NCBI GenBank assembly: GCA_020426485.1
Contig: JAGQPY010000006.1
Location: forward strand, 1 to 44,509
Direction of reading: 5' to 3'
Length of the DNA: 44,509 nucleotides
Source: Planctomycetaceae bacterium
GTDB lineage: Bacteria; Planctomycetota; Planctomycetia; Planctomycetales; Planctomycetaceae
Below, piece by piece: positions 44,238 through 44,509 of this stretch (its first letter is position 1; every line of letters begins with the position of its first letter). Made by a program: the position numbers and the translations under genes. The notes under the pieces were generated by a model. It worked only from the letters and a program-made list of their open reading frames with translations, searched no databases and was not told where the DNA came from.

Positions 44238-44509
44238 ATGCCACAAGGAAACGGTTCTGCCGCTATCAATAGCTCAGAAAATCAGCAAACGGCTGGATCG
44301 CGTCGACGGGATCACGTCGACGGGGCCGAATTTCCGAAAACACAGCAGCCACTCGGCTCGGGCCACGCGAAGAATCCGTCGGTTTCCAGAATTCGCCGAC
44401 ACAAGCGAACTTCTGACGAGATTTATTTGTCGACTGAAAGACAAATCGGGACCAAACTTGAACAGCATTCAAAGTTCCTGCTATTCTCCCGCATCCAACG
44501 CTTTCCTCT
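44238..44509 (+). CDS. Possible 5-prime end of an unknown gene, cut by the window edge
   Basis: From ATG 44238 the frame stays open for 90 codons to the right edge. The deduced peptide is polar, rich in Arg, Ser and Gln, then ends in a more hydrophobic KFLLFSRIQ stretch. I see no family motif and no strong ribosome site, so it may be chance. It would be divergent from glgC. Confidence 0.25.
   Translation, partial: MPQGNGSAAINSSENQQTAGSRRRDHVDGAEFPKTQQPLGSGHAKNPSVSRIRRHKRTSDEIYLSTERQIGTKLEQHSKFLLFSRIQRFP

Noticed and set aside
1-44509. Defence system, prophage, CRISPR array or biosynthetic cluster
   Set aside because: No integrase, nuclease, cas, capsid, transposase, PKS or NRPS motif was seen on either strand, and no regularly spaced direct repeats were found.

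Overview
The window looks like a chromosomal segment of a Planctomycetota bacterium. The evidence is the run of lineage-typical families: DUF1573, DUF1587/1595/1592/1588/1585 and DUF1549/DUF1553 cytochrome-domain proteins, a pre-peptidase C-terminal domain protein, a CxPxR sulfatase, SUMF1-fold proteins and long secreted or lipid-anchored proteins of unknown function. Codon usage is fairly even across the recognised genes. No phage, plasmid, CRISPR, rRNA or tRNA gene was found. The species cannot be named from the sequence alone.

Layout. 1-194 is the tail of a SUMF1-fold protein. 338-6908 (minus) is a housekeeping run read rpmE > prfA > prmC > murA, followed by a signalling protein with HD-GYP-like, PAS and GGDEF domains. 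An intrinsic terminator lies between rpmE and prfA. 6909-7921 has no convincing gene. 7922-13151 holds a secreted SUMF1-fold protein (plus), then on the minus strand a pteridine-reductase-like SDR, an exported lactonase-type beta-propeller and a secreted EF-hand/esterase fusion. 13348-22829 (plus) is a block of cell-envelope proteins: DUF1573, DUF1592-type cytochrome, DUF1549/DUF1553 cytochrome and PPC-domain protein. It contains two different inverted-repeat elements. 23151-24985 (minus) has a stand-alone mraZ with a well-formed MraZ operator, and divergently positioned behind it a glycosyltransferase. queA, a zinc-ribbon membrane protein, an NTF2-like membrane protein and a lipoprotein with five NTF2-like repeats follow on the plus strand (25192-32655). 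Then come a neutral zinc metallopeptidase and a sulfatase (minus) and a SpoVG protein carrying an inserted zinc ribbon (plus).

36874-42037 (minus) is the most coherent metabolic system: an MFS-type DUF5690 transporter, a zinc alcohol dehydrogenase, a PhnZ-like HD oxygenase, a TIGR03364-type FAD oxidoreductase and PhnX. Two of the junctions are 4-base ATGA overlaps. The operon carries two chemically different C-P bond-cleaving enzymes, but neither the usual PhnW aminotransferase nor PhnY, nor a PhnCDE transporter. That suggests a route into phosphonoacetaldehyde through the FAD enzyme, possibly from N-methylated aminoethylphosphonate, with DUF5690 as candidate importer. The window closes with glgC (minus) and an open reading frame that runs off the right edge.

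The strongest candidates for something undescribed are: (1) a 151-bp element present twice (14979-15129 and 26331-26481) with 10-bp terminal inverted repeats and internal hairpins, one of which has a compensatory base-pair change and keeps a GNRA-type loop in both copies; (2) a 264-bp long inverted repeat whose left end carries the stop codon of the DUF1592 gene; (3) the zinc-ribbon SpoVG; (4) the five-repeat NTF2-like lipoprotein; and (5) the phosphonate operon.
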